This document shows positions 13,195-23,356 of a DNA stretch of 64,000 nt, one piece after another. Each line of letters starts with the position of its first letter. Within the stretch, counting starts at the first letter, position 1. Under the pieces are notes generated by a model, which saw nothing but the letters and a program-made list of their open reading frames with translations, was not told where the DNA came from and made no database searches. Made by a program: the position numbers and the translations under genes. The DNA is from Proales similis (Eukaryota; Rotifera; Eurotatoria; Ploima; Proalidae), in NCBI GenBank assembly GCA_019059635.1, contig JAGVRJ010000001.1, positions 2,852,001-2,916,000 of the forward strand, given 5' to 3'.

Positions 13195-16100
13195 ATGATG
13201 AAAGCGAGTGCAATAATCATATTAACAACAATCTCAAGCGTGTGGCTGCCATTAGCCGCCGCACTCGACTCTTACATTCATTTGTCACCAAAGCACATTT
13301 GGGAAGAAGCGCCGTCGGGCTCGTTTGTGGCCGACTTGAGCCTTGAGCTTGGCTCTGACCCGCAAAGGCATTTCACTCTGCTCGATAGCGCCCAGTCGTC
13401 GTCGAATGGCTTCTTCAAACTCGACCCAGCCACCGGCATCATCAGCACCAGCAAGTCAATCGATCGCGAGAGCATGTGTGCCGACAATCTGTGCGCCAGT
13501 CCGTGCGATGAGGCCGAGCAGAACGGAAGCTGCCTGATAAATGTGAAGGTTCTTTTGATGCCTTCGTATCAAATAGCCGACTTAAAGGTGTTTATCGACG
13601 ACATAAATGACAACGGACCCAAATTTCGTGCGCACAATCTTAGCCAGAGCATAAGCGAGAACGTACCAGTCGGCTTTCGACTTCCCATCGAGCTGGCCCA
13701 GGACGCGGACTTTGGCCATAACCGTGTTGTGTCTTACGAGCTTCAGAGCCAAAATGCACAGCTGCCGTTCAGTCTGATTCAGAACACCGACGACTCGGAG
13801 CTGTATCTGATTGTGCAGTCGCTGCTGGACAGAGAAAAAGTGTCTCATTACGACCTGGACATTTTGGCCAAAGACGGAGGCGGCCTCACCGATCAGCTGC
13901 ACATGAGAGTCGACGTTCAAGACATAAATGACAACAATCCAGAATTTGAGAAGAAATTCTATCGATTCGAGCTGGACGAGGATGCGCAGGTGAATTCACT
14001 GATCGGCACAGTGAAAGCCACAGATCGAGACGAGTCGCTCAACGGCCAGATCAAATATCGACTCGTTGAACGCAGCTCACTGCCGCTGGAGAAGCGATTC
14101 ATGGTCGGCTCTATGCAGATGACGGCCTCGAGCGACTTTGACAAGTTTGAATTGGACGAGAACACAGGCGAACTGTGGCTGAAGAAAGCGCTCGACTACG
14201 AAACACAAAAGCGATTCAGTCTGCTGGTAGAGGCGAGCGATCAAGGCGTGGGTTCGATGCCAGATCAAGCCACCATTGAAATTGTGGTGTTCGACGTCAA
14301 CGACAATCGACCGGACATCAAAATCAGCTACCTGAGCAGTTTGTTCAAAAACGAAAGCAACGAGCAAACAAGTTTGTTTGTGAACGAAGAGAACGAGAGC
14401 GAGAATCAATTCATCGCTCACGTGAGCATCGGAGACGCCGACTCGGACGAGAACGGACGAGTCTCTTGGAAGGTTCTTGTCGACCAGGAACCGATCGCCT
14501 CCTCCGAACAGCTCATTGAGTCTAATCGGGCGTCGCCTGTTCGTCTTGTTAAACTCAACTCAAACTCGTTCACCATTAACTTGGGCCAAAAGCTCGACCG
14601 CGAGACGAAAGAATCCTACGACGTTTCTATTTCGGCCTGGGACCATTCAAAATCGGAGCCGTTGACGAGCTGGCACAATTTCACGCTTCGTCTGCTCGAT
14701 GTAAATGATCACGCGCCCGTGTTCGAGCAGAGCCAGTATGAGGCGAGCGTCTACGAGAACAATAGGCCATTTGAGACGATTTTCCAGGTGAAAGCCACCG
14801 ACGCCGACTCACACGGTCCCAACTCCCAACTGCTCTTCTCGATCGAAGAGAGCGACATGAGCCAATATGTCTACATTGACAGCAATGGACGTGTGGGCAG
14901 CAAGATTCCGTTGGACCGAGAGAAGACGGCCCAGTTGAAATTTCACGTATTGGCGGTCGACTCCGGTTCGCCAGCGCTCAGCTCTCGTGCTCGGGTTACA
15001 TTGACTGTGCTTGACAGAAACGATAACAAACCTGAGATGAGCTTCAGAACCGCATTTGCCCATCGCCAGCTCGATGAGGACTTGTTCGCGCTCAGGCTGA
15101 GCAGAAACCTGTCGCCCAACACCAAAGTAGCCAAGTTCGACGCCAGAGACGCTGACGACGCTTCAAACGAGCGTTTTGAATTCACACTTGCGTCGACCAC
15201 AAATCGTGAGCTGCCTTTTAAAATGACCGCAAGCGGCCAGCTGAGCCTCGACCGGCCGATAAGAGCAAACGAGCCGAACGTATTCGAGTTGAGTGTGGTT
15301 TGTCGCGATTTGGGCGTCCCGCCAATGCAGAGCGAGCTAAGACTCAGCATTGAGCTGGTCGACTCGGTCGAGTACTGCGTGCAGCGTTTGAACGGACCGC
15401 GAAGCAAATTTGTCAACAAGGACAAAATAGACTCGCGTGACATACTGCACGCCGACTACGCCACTGAGAGCGGCTCATCTCTCATGTTCGAGCTGCTCAC
15501 ACACGAGGACATGATCGAGCTGGCTGCCGACTCGTTAATTGACGCCCAGCCGAATCGAACGAAAACAAGCGAGAACCTGAACGCGTTCAGACTGGCGTTG
15601 AACTTTCGATCCGGATTGGATCTGAAGCAAAAGCTTATGCTCGGCAAGTACACCATCAAAGTCCAAGTGAGCGATCGCGTCAAGAGCTCGTGTGTCAAGA
15701 TCGACTATTTCACCCTGCTGGTTGGCAACAGCTTGATCGATCAGCAGGAGATAAGCAAATTCTTGTATCGACTGCGCGATGAAAAGTCGTCGTCGACGCT
15801 TGACGAGAACGGCGATCAAAAGTTTGAACAGCAGAGCGAGAAGGCGCCGATTAGCACGCTGGAAAAGATACTGCGCTTCAAAGAGCGAGTGCTCAAACTC
15901 GACCAGACGCAAATGTTCGTTAAAGGAGATTACGTGCTGCTGTTCATATTGCTGGCGATCGTGTTGATCACTCTAGTCTTGATTGTGTTCATTGTGTTTA
16001 TGTGCATTTGCAAGCGATTAAGCAAACAGTGTAGAAGCAAAGGCGTGCAAGAGGAGGACGACGAGGCCAAGCTGCACCTGTCCACTTCAAAGTATTTGAG

Positions 16101-16707
16101 CAAGTCGGACAAGAAGCCCAAAAAGCTGTTCTTCAGCGACTTGAACAGTAGCAGCACGAGCAGCACGAGCCGTTCAAGCGAACTGGGCCAAAAGCCGCAG
16201 TACACGCTGGTGAACACAAACAGTCACACAACAAGTGAGAGTGGCTTGGGCTTCCGCGACGACGAGGACGAATTCCGTCTCGTGGTCGACGAGCGCTCGA
16301 GCAAAGAGTACTCGGCCAAGACCGGCTACGACTCGAACAGATCGAACAGCGCCACCGAGTCTGTGTTCCTGGACAGCACGGGTCACGACGACTCAAAATC
16401 GAGCAGCTCTGGCGGCGGCGGCCACGACTACCAAGAGTCGTTTAAGAGCGAACTGCTGGTCAACACGCTTCGACGAACGAGGCCACTTCGTCAGGACGAG
16501 AACACTCTGTCCACCTTCGACTGTCAGCTGGCGGAGAGCTCGCTAAAGCGCAATCTGCTCGAAATGAACAAGATTATCTGCTACGAAGACGAACAGACTC
16601 TGAGGCACAAGCTCGACTCGGGCATGATGTCCTTTCGCCGATCCAACTTGCCCAAGCGACGCGCCGACTCCTCGTCCGCTTATCCGCAGACAACCTACAA
16701 TCTTTGA
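13195..16707 (+). CDS. Protocadherin-like cell-adhesion receptor, intronless
   Basis: A single 1170-residue open frame. It begins with a signal peptide (about residues 1-24, hydrophobic IIILTTISSVWLPLAAA). It then carries cadherin repeats with calcium-binding linkers DINDNGP (about 135), DINDNNP (242), DVNDNRP (367), DVNDHAP (501) and DRNDNKP (606), plus at least one degenerate repeat before the membrane. A single membrane segment lies at about 912-938, followed by a Ser/Asp-rich cytoplasmic tail of about 230 residues. The protein should sit in the plasma membrane and mediate calcium-dependent adhesion. The absence of EGF/LamG domains and of a catenin-binding classic tail argues for a protocadherin. 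The ectodomain in one exon resembles the large exon of vertebrate protocadherins. Its 3' end faces the Wnt gene. Subfamily is not resolved. Confidence 0.92.
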   Translation: MMKASAIIILTTISSVWLPLAAALDSYIHLSPKHIWEEAPSGSFVADLSLELGSDPQRHFTLLDSAQSSSNGFFKLDPATGIISTSKSIDRESMCADNLCASPCDEAEQNGSCLINVKVLLMPSYQIADLKVFIDDINDNGPKFRAHNLSQSISENVPVGFRLPIELAQDADFGHNRVVSYELQSQNAQLPFSLIQNTDDSELYLIVQSLLDREKVSHYDLDILAKDGGGLTDQLHMRVDVQDINDNNPEFEKKFYRFELDEDAQVNSLIGTVKATDRDESLNGQIKYRLVERSSLPLEKRFMVGSMQMTASSDFDKFELDENTGELWLKKALDYETQKRFSLLVEASDQGVGSMPDQATIEIVVFDVNDNRPDIKISYLSSLFKNESNEQTSLFVNEENESENQFIAHVSIGDADSDENGRVSWKVLVDQEPIASSEQLIESNRASPVRLVKLNSNSFTINLGQKLDRETKESYDVSISAWDHSKSEPLTSWHNFTLRLLDVNDHAPVFEQSQYEASVYENNRPFETIFQVKATDADSHGPNSQLLFSIEESDMSQYVYIDSNGRVGSKIPLDREKTAQLKFHVLAVDSGSPALSSRARVTLTVLDRNDNKPEMSFRTAFAHRQLDEDLFALRLSRNLSPNTKVAKFDARDADDASNERFEFTLASTTNRELPFKMTASGQLSLDRPIRANEPNVFELSVVCRDLGVPPMQSELRLSIELVDSVEYCVQRLNGPRSKFVNKDKIDSRDILHADYATESGSSLMFELLTHEDMIELAADSLIDAQPNRTKTSENLNAFRLALNFRSGLDLKQKLMLGKYTIKVQVSDRVKSSCVKIDYFTLLVGNSLIDQQEISKFLYRLRDEKSSSTLDENGDQKFEQQSEKAPISTLEKILRFKERVLKLDQTQMFVKGDYVLLFILLAIVLITLVLIVFIVFMCICKRLSKQCRSKGVQEEDDEAKLHLSTSKYLSKSDKKPKKLFFSDLNSSSTSSTSRSSELGQKPQYTLVNTNSHTTSESGLGFRDDEDEFRLVVDERSSKEYSAKTGYDSNRSNSATESVFLDSTGHDDSKSSSSGGGGHDYQESFKSELLVNTLRRTRPLRQDENTLSTFDCQLAESSLKRNLLEMNKIICYEDEQTLRHKLDSGMMSFRRSNLPKRRADSSSAYPQTTYNL

Positions 16708-17069
16708 AAGGCCAAACCGTTCACTTGTACACTCATGATGATCATCATAATATTTATTGTTCAAACCTTTTCGAAGCATTTCTTTTTCAATCGCTTTAAT
16801 GTATTCAATCTTGTTCGTCTTCTCCCTTTCGATGTTTGTTTGATTCAATTGTTTTATTTTTCTCTTACAACGCTTCGTTTAGCTTTTTCAACTAGCCACC
16901 AGTTTCTGATAAACAACCAACAGCACCCAACGCTGCTGAGAAATCGAGTCGGTTGCTGTTTTTTTCTTTTTCATCGCCAGTGGTTTATTAATTCAATACG
17001 AACTGAGAGAGAGAGAGAGGAAGGGTTGGCTAAAAGAAAACGTAGGCCAGATGATGGAAGAATAATTGC
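16708..17069. other. Short convergent 3' intergenic spacer
   Basis: About 360 bp between the stop codons of the protocadherin (+) and the Wnt gene (-), so both 3' UTRs lie here. A minus-strand AATAAA at 16984-16989 is placed to end the Wnt transcript. A GA run lies near 17004. No open frame of note. Confidence 0.7.
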
Positions 17070-18290
17070 TCAAAGACACCTGGAGACTTGCTCGGCTCTA
17101 TGGCATTTGTCGCATTTCACTGAACAGCACCAATTGAATTTGCAGTTGCAGTCATAGGCGCGGATTTCCATCTGCGTTTTGTAGGCACGTCCACAGCACA
17201 GCAGGTCGCAGTTGTCAATGCCGCGCGAGTCTTTGTTGCACACTCTGCCGACGGTGCCGAAAGAGGCCAGTCGCGGATAGGCGCGACAAAAGCTTGGACT
17301 TTGCCTGATGAATATTAGATCTGCTTTGGACGGCGCCCGGTAGAAATTGCGCGGCACAATTCGACTGCCCTGACGGGCTCGTTTGAACTCGATCATGATG
17401 GCCGAGTCGTATTTGCGCTTCAGATTGTCGGCTACTTGTCGAAACGGAGGCAGCGAGTACCAGCAGGTCTTGATCTCGCACGAGCCGGACACGCCGTGGC
17501 ATTTGCATTTCTTCACCATATTGCTTTGCAGGAGCTTGAGAATTAATTTTTTCAAACTCTGTGCGTCGAGCCGAAGAAGAGAAGCTTGGCTTACTTGGCG
17601 GCCCATTTCCGAGTTGTGAATATTGGCCACTTCGACCCTGAAACCGGTGCGGACACTCGGATCTATGAACTGCTCGGCTATGGCCATGCCGAATTCAATG
17701 TTGTCCGAGCAGCTGTCGCTGAACTGTGAGTTGTTTGTCGGCAAAAAGGCAAAAGAACGTCGACTGGCTTACCCGACCCACTTGTAGCCGTTGTCGGTGA
17801 GGACTCTTCTGCCGCCCACGCAACTGCAGCCTCTGAGCGATCCACGACTGCACGAGCGAGTGATCTCGAACGCAAGCGCTGCCGAGGAGAGCGCATAGAC
17901 AAACGAGGCCTCTCTCATGCCGGTACCGGCCATCACGCCGAACGGCTTGCGCATGTTCAAAGTGCTGCAGTTCCATCTTCGGCTTTGAAACTGGTGCTGA
18001 CATTCGCTCAGAGTTAGACGAGCGGCTGTTTGAATTGGTGCAATGAAATCAAAATGTTGGCGGCAAAAGCGTCTCTGCTGTCGAGTCAGGCTCGTCAGAC
18101 GGGTACATTGCTGTTGGTTAGCGATCCACTCGCTGGTTCGTTTGCCAATCGCCCTGCTCAACGTTGATCAGAGTGAATCATTAGCGATCAAAGTGACTTT
18201 AGTGACTTACAGCCAGTCTAACGAGCCGCCGACCAGAGGAGTCCAGAGCAACAACGCAAAGGCAAAGACCACGAAATTTTTGTTGAGCAT
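17070..18290 (-). CDS. Wnt family secreted ligand, most Wnt4-like
   Basis: Four exons (18290-18211, 18153-17773, 17712-17595, 17534-17070) with phase-consistent GT-AG introns give 347 residues. A signal peptide occupies about residues 1-24. Wnt hallmarks follow in order: SRRWNCST, GMREASFVYALSSAA, KWVGCSDNIEFG, IHNSEMGRQ and CKCHGVSGSCEIKTCW, where the serine in GVSGSC is the acylation site. The cysteine-rich end contains DLLCCGRAY and FNWCCSVKC. The GVSGSCE..TCW followed by PPFRQV stretch, and the VPRN motif, look most like Wnt4 from memory, with Wnt16 an alternative. The protein would be secreted and bind Frizzled/LRP receptors. The third intron had to be removed from a longer open frame to restore the conserved spacing before CKCHG. 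Confidence 0.93.
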
Positions 18291-18686
18291 TGTTCAACTG
18301 GTCCGACCGAATGTGACGTTAAATGCCTTTTTATCACGCGAGTTTTGATTATTTATTCGCGGATTAGAATCTGCGGATCGAAAGTGGTGAGAGCGGCGGT
18401 GAAGCGACTAATGAGCTCGCGCTCTTTTTAAGTGCGACTGAGAACAAGGACGAGAATTTGACAACTGAGCGTGAACCAGCCAAGAGAATGTAGGCAGGGC
18501 GGCCAGAAGCCACACAAAGCAGGGTTTAGAGAAGGAGGAGAAAAAAGGCTTGATTTGGCGCCAAGTGAAGTAAAGCCATAAATTTGAGAATATGATCGAT
18601 ATCTATTCTTTCAGCGACCGCCATCGGTCATATTCAAACGGTTTGTGCACGGTCGCTCGCCCGCGTCCCACTCCCAACCTGGGGAC

Positions 18687-18734
<48 letters not shown>

Positions 18735-19022
18735 ACCAAAACGCCTGTGGATACTTGACAGCATAGAGTGAATAGAAGTTGGTGAGAAATAAAATTAATT
18801 GCTTACTGTCGATCTTTGGCGCGCTCCAATGACCATTCATTGTTTCCAAACGACCACTCGGACGCACAGTTCGCATGGATTGGGCAAGAGACAGAGAGAT
18901 GGAATGAACAAAGAAAATATTTGACAGGTTGTTTGTGTTTATTGAATCCATTAAGATAAATATCTGCGCACATTTCGCACATGAATGATGAAAATTGATT
19001 TACTACTCAAGTAGAGTGGTAT
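18291..19022. other. Wnt upstream / beta-mannosidase downstream spacer
   Basis: About 730 bp. It must hold the Wnt promoter and the beta-mannosidase 3' UTR, with a minus-strand AATAAA at 18938-18943. A 42-bp GT array sits in the middle. No convincing open frame. Confidence 0.6.
18691..18732. repeat. GT dinucleotide microsatellite
   Basis: Twenty-one uninterrupted GT units, about 400 bp upstream of the Wnt start codon. Long GT runs can form Z-DNA and are usually length-polymorphic. Confidence 0.95.
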
Positions 19023-21725
19023 TCAAGCGTTAAGCCATTTGACTTGAACAGACCTTTTGAGGTCGTCCAGAGTCGCATGGCCAAACTCGATCGAAATGGT
19101 CAAATTGCGCTCTGACTCGAGCATGTGGAAGCCGTTCTGGTCGAATCTGGCCGTGAAGCGGTTAGAATCAAAGTCGAGCCAGACGAACAGTGCGATCGCG
19201 TCCGTCTTCAAACTCACGCAAAAAGTTGCCGGGTCGGCCAGTGTGCTCCACTCGGTGACCACAACGTTTGCCTTGCGCAAATTGTCCACCAACTTGAGCT
19301 GGTAGTTGAAGAGGAAGAAATTTCTGTGCAAACGAGCCGAATTGTTCCACTCAAGCAGAGCGATGCAAGACGAGCTCGTGTTCAGCTTGCAGCCCGTCTC
19401 AGTGCTTAGACGGTCAAGTTTCAACTTGACGACCAGCTGGGAGCTTAACGGCGCCAGGGCAAACACAAAGCTCTGATCAAGTTTAGGCGTAAAGCTTTGC
19501 AAGTCAAACACCCTGAATCGTAGGCGGCCCGTGAGCGATTGGCTTAGATCTGAGATGCCATGGATATGAAGTTCGTTTGAACTCGATGATGTCGACGTTG
19601 AGAACAGAACGGGCGAGTAGGCCTGTTTGACAAAATAGTGAGCCATCTTCCACTTGGCCATCTGGCCGACAGTCGAAGATGCGGCGTACTCGATCGTAGA
19701 CCAAGTGGGTGCTTGCCACACGTCGTTCAGCTGCCAGTACATGCTGCCCATGCACAGACCTTGGCCACTGACCGGGTCCAAGCTGGATCGCATGCGTCTC
19801 ATGAGCTCCGTAACGGTTTTGTATGTCATCGCCTGGTTTAGCTGCGAGAGGTAAATTATTTGCGCAAAGGCCTCCCTCCCTTGGCTCTGATTGGCCAGCG
19901 GCAAGTTCATGCCGATTTGATTTAGTATTTCTCGATTTCCGTTCGTGTGGTGCTGACGATGTTGATTGAGATCAGAGAAGAGGGCAAAGTCAGACTCTGA
20001 CGGATAGGCATTGGACAAAGTGGCCAGGCTGGGCAGTGATTGCACGCCGTACTCAGACATGAAGCGGGGTACCGGATAGGCGCTCTCGTTCCAGCCGTTT
20101 ATAGTGTAGTCGTAAAAGTGCAAGTCGCCGTAGCGCAAATCGTACGGGTTTTTACTGATCCAGTTCTGGCGTTGGCTCTCAACGCCGTTTGTGGGCGAAG
20201 AGCTCAAGAACGGACGCGACAGGTCTCGAGCTTGTATGGTCTTCATTATCTTGTCGATGTACAACTTTCGATAATCCCTCTCGTACAGCTCTTTGTCCGG
20301 GTTGGTGTTGTACCAGTTGGTGGCGATCGCCGCCTCGTTCTCGTTGTTGCCCGCCCAGACGATTATTGAAGCTCGATGCCGCAGTCGATTTACCTGATAC
20401 TCGACCTCTGCTTGCACGTTGCGCAAGTACTCTTCGTCTGTCGGGTAGAGGGCGCACGCGAACATGAAATCTTGCCAAATCATGATGCCCATCTGATCAG
20501 CCAGGTCGTAGAAGTGTTCGCTCTCGTAGACACCGCCGCCCCAAACGCGCAGAACGTTCATGTTCGCCTCTTTGGCCGACCGCAGCAGATACTCAACATA
20601 CTCGGGCTCAAGCGTGTCCTTCAGAGACGCGGCCGGAATCCAGTTGGACCCTTTCAGGAACATGTCGATCAAGTTGATTCGAAAATGAAAGCTGAGTCCG
20701 GCCGAGCCGTTCTTGCCGACCGGCTCTTGAATTAGCTCGACGCTTCTGAAGCCGATCGTTTTGGTTCGAGTGAGAACGCTGTCGTTGCTCTGCAGTGACA
20801 TGGTCAAATTGTACAATATCTGCGCACCGTAGCCAGAAGGCCACCAAAGACTCAAATTTTGCTGGTCGGCAATCACAAGTTCAAGTTGATTGGACTCGAT
20901 CGGCAAATAGAACTCTTCTCTGACCTCAAGTCCTTCGATGTGCACCTCAAGACGAGACAGACTGAGATCGTTCATTCGATTGGTGTCGATCTGCAGGTCG
21001 ATTTTGGCCACCCAATAAGTGAGATTGTTCGGGTATCTGGGAAACACTGACACAAAAAAGTCAAAGTCGAACTCGAGCAGAATTTTCAGCGACACAGATC
21101 CGTCGATGCCGATCGGCACCAAAGCTGGTCCCCAGTCCCAGCTGAACGAGCATTGCTCCTTGCGCAGAAAGTTCACATGGCATTCACCATTTTGAGCGGC
21201 TGGCGGACACTCGGGCGGCTGACTGTAAGGATACGCGCCAGCGCGGCTCTGCGCCAGCTTGATCGGCGAGGCGAACTCGATCCGAATCAGGTTCTCGCCT
21301 TGTTTCAAGTGCTGGTTCACTTGGCCGAGCTTGTATCTCATGAACTGATTATCGGCAAAGAGAACGAATTGTCCGTTCAAATAGACGGACGCCGGCGAGT
21401 TGACCGCGTCGAGCAGTAGCTCGGTAGTGCTGTTTGGCTTCTGCGCCAGCTCAAACGACTTTTCAAAGTACCAGCCGCTGTCCTCGCCAATCCATCTGTA
21501 CTTGACATCGTTGTAAGCAAATAGAAGGTCGTCGATGAGCGCCTTTTGCCCAAGTGCAGTCTGCACGCTGATCGGCAGCGTCAAGTTCGAAATGCTTATA
21601 TTGCGCGCATTGTTCAACAGGGACCAGCCGCTGTTCAAGTCGATTGTGACCACGGCCTCGGTGCGAACAAGAATCGGCAACGCGCAGCCGAATATAAGCA
21701 GCAGCAGCACAGCATCAAACTGCAT
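19023..21725 (-). CDS. MANBA: Beta-mannosidase (GH2), lysosomal
   Basis: A single open frame of 900 residues from the ATG at 21725, which places a hydrophobic signal peptide (AVLLLLIFGCALPIL) at the N-terminus. The open frame extends 27 codons further upstream, but only through a GTG. The layout follows glycoside hydrolase family 2: an N-terminal sugar-binding domain (GWYFEKSF), a middle beta-sandwich, then the barrel with RVWGGGVYES. The acid/base glutamate lies in WAGNNENE (about residue 460) and the nucleophile in RFMSEYGVQS (about 557). The enzyme removes the terminal beta-linked mannose of N-glycans in lysosomes. Many N-glycosylation sequons are present. No intron is needed, unlike neighbouring genes. 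An AATAAA lies about 80 bp past the stop. Confidence 0.95.
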   Translation of the reverse strand: MQFDAVLLLLIFGCALPILVRTEAVVTIDLNSGWSLLNNARNISISNLTLPISVQTALGQKALIDDLLFAYNDVKYRWIGEDSGWYFEKSFELAQKPNSTTELLLDAVNSPASVYLNGQFVLFADNQFMRYKLGQVNQHLKQGENLIRIEFASPIKLAQSRAGAYPYSQPPECPPAAQNGECHVNFLRKEQCSFSWDWGPALVPIGIDGSVSLKILLEFDFDFFVSVFPRYPNNLTYWVAKIDLQIDTNRMNDLSLSRLEVHIEGLEVREEFYLPIESNQLELVIADQQNLSLWWPSGYGAQILYNLTMSLQSNDSVLTRTKTIGFRSVELIQEPVGKNGSAGLSFHFRINLIDMFLKGSNWIPAASLKDTLEPEYVEYLLRSAKEANMNVLRVWGGGVYESEHFYDLADQMGIMIWQDFMFACALYPTDEEYLRNVQAEVEYQVNRLRHRASIIVWAGNNENEAAIATNWYNTNPDKELYERDYRKLYIDKIMKTIQARDLSRPFLSSSPTNGVESQRQNWISKNPYDLRYGDLHFYDYTINGWNESAYPVPRFMSEYGVQSLPSLATLSNAYPSESDFALFSDLNQHRQHHTNGNREILNQIGMNLPLANQSQGREAFAQIIYLSQLNQAMTYKTVTELMRRMRSSLDPVSGQGLCMGSMYWQLNDVWQAPTWSTIEYAASSTVGQMAKWKMAHYFVKQAYSPVLFSTSTSSSSNELHIHGISDLSQSLTGRLRFRVFDLQSFTPKLDQSFVFALAPLSSQLVVKLKLDRLSTETGCKLNTSSSCIALLEWNNSARLHRNFFLFNYQLKLVDNLRKANVVVTEWSTLADPATFCVSLKTDAIALFVWLDFDSNRFTARFDQNGFHMLESERNLTISIEFGHATLDDLKRSVQVKWLNA

Positions 21726-21920
21726 CCCTCTGTGACTCGAGAGAACAAATCTAATCCGCAACTGCGCACCAAGTCTGTTTGTGACAAGATAAGAAGAGAA
21801 ACTCACAGATCACGTGACTGCTCTATCGCATCGAACGTTGTTTTTGTCTCGAAGAGGCGAAAATCTTGATCTGAAGAGTCTGAACGTGTTTATCGAGTGT
21901 CGGTTGGGCATTATAGACAA

Positions 21921-21926
21921 TTTATT
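21921..21926 (-). terminator. Poly(A) signal of the MRG15-like gene
   Basis: AATAAA on the minus strand only 6-11 nt past the stop codon at 21932, implying a 3' UTR of about 30 nt. Confidence 0.6.
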
Positions 21927-21931
21927 GCAAA

Positions 21932-23324
21932 TCAAAGAGACAAGCGAACGTAGTATGGCGGTGCGAGCACATAGTCGTTTTCGGAGAAGAGCTCACTCTC
22001 ACGCGACTCCAAGTACCTTAGCAGAAGACGGTTGAGGCGAGAGCCAGAGAGAACGGAAGATCGACAAATTACCTTAAAAGATCGTTGACGTAAAAAACCA
22101 GGCATTCGAGTGAGTTCTCTTCGATCGGCGCAAACAGGATCATCTGCCTCAGGCGTTCTTAAAAGCACATTCGTAAATGCCGATGTGAAGAGGCAGTTCA
22201 GGAGCAGCCTACCAATCAAGCGCAATAAATGAACGGCTCCGTACGTTTCGTTCATAGTTCGGCCTTCTTTCAACAGCTCGCAGTATTGAATGCGTTCAAA
22301 TTTGTAGAGAAGCTGGCCGCCCAGCATGGCGTCAAAGTATTTCAAAATTCCTTCGACATTCTCGTCCAAATAAGGCGAGTAGCTTGATTCAGATTCAGAG
22401 AAAGACTGAGCATCTCAAAGTGTCAAGTGTTGACTTACCACGCTGGCAGATTGACATCGTTTGCCTTTTGATTTTTGTAGTCGATCAGAATCGACGATAC
22501 CGAGTGTCTGGCCGGCAGTTTCAGAAACTGAAATCAACATCCAAATGAACGACCGTTTCCGCAATCAAACCCTCGACCTCTAACCTTGTTCTGTTGGATG
22601 ATGAGATCAAAGTCGTCTATCAGCCAGTCCTTTAGACAGTCCGGAATTGAGATGATGAAGCGCTCGTCGTTCACTATCTTGGCGTTCTTGTTTCGAATGT
22701 TGATTTGAAAAATTTGAAGCTGCGAGTCGGCGACCGAGGCGGCCGACGAGCATCGGGACGAAACAGACTCGCACTGCGAATTCTCGTTGCGATCGGTCAC
22801 TTTTCGCTTCTTGCTCTCGTTCAGACGAGGCAGATCGTCTTGTTCGACTGGCCCTGTTCTCTTTGATTTCTTTCCTTTGCCGTTTGGCTGCTGCTGCTGA
22901 TTTGATTGCTGAAGCTGCTGCTGTTGTTGCTTTTTATGTCGGTCGAACACTTCGCGTTGCTTGCGCAGATTTTCCTCGTTGTACTTCAATATGCGGCTTG
23001 TTTCCACCCATTCGTCCCATTTCTTCGACCAGCCAGTGTAATGGACAAAGAACAAATAGTGGTTCATCGAACGTTCCATTTCAACACACTTTCGAGTAGA
23101 ATTTGACGTTTGCGAGGTCGAAAACAAGCAAAAGCAGACAACAGCTCACCTTGGCCTCGTAGATGAACGAACCGTGATAGCAGAGAACCTTTTCGCCTAT
23201 TTGAGAAACGACAGCTCAGACGGCAAGTAGGAATCGAGCTTCAAAATCACTTCTTACCGATCTCGAACTTGGGCTGACTTCTGGTGCTGGCTTTTGATCC
23301 TTCCGCTCCTCCATTGCGACTCAT
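21932..23324 (-). CDS. MRG15 / MORF4L1-like chromo-domain and MRG-domain protein
   Basis: Seven exons (23324-23258, 23196-23150, 23088-22585, 22527-22439, 22382-22213, 22157-22073, 22016-21932) encode 348 residues. The chromo barrel spans about 20-85 with [15 protein letters not shown] and [17 protein letters not shown]-rich, basic linker (glutamine run, then KGKKSKR) follows. The C-terminal MRG domain includes [31 protein letters not shown] and the final [10 protein letters not shown]. Family members read H3K36 methylation and belong to NuA4-type acetyltransferase and Sin3-type deacetylase complexes in the nucleus. The MSL3 branch is less likely because of the compact linker, but is not excluded. 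The gene shares a 32-bp gap between start codons with POLG. Confidence 0.93.
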
Positions 23325-23356
23325 ATTTTTCGATCATTCGAGCGCTGCGAGTTGGA
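23325..23356. promoter_or_regulatory. Compact bidirectional promoter/5' region between MRG15-like and POLG start codons
   Basis: Only 32 bp separate the two opposed ATG codons (23324 on minus, 23357 on plus). The core promoters must therefore overlap the coding sequence, or each transcript starts within the other gene's 5' end. No TATA-like motif is visible. The intended start of each protein is supported by homology-like N-terminal content and first-exon phase. Confidence 0.65.

Noticed and set aside
23294-23356. Upstream extension of the POLG frame
   Set aside because: It has no ATG (opens with TTG) and lies over the first exon of the MRG15-like gene; the ATG at 23357 is preferred.
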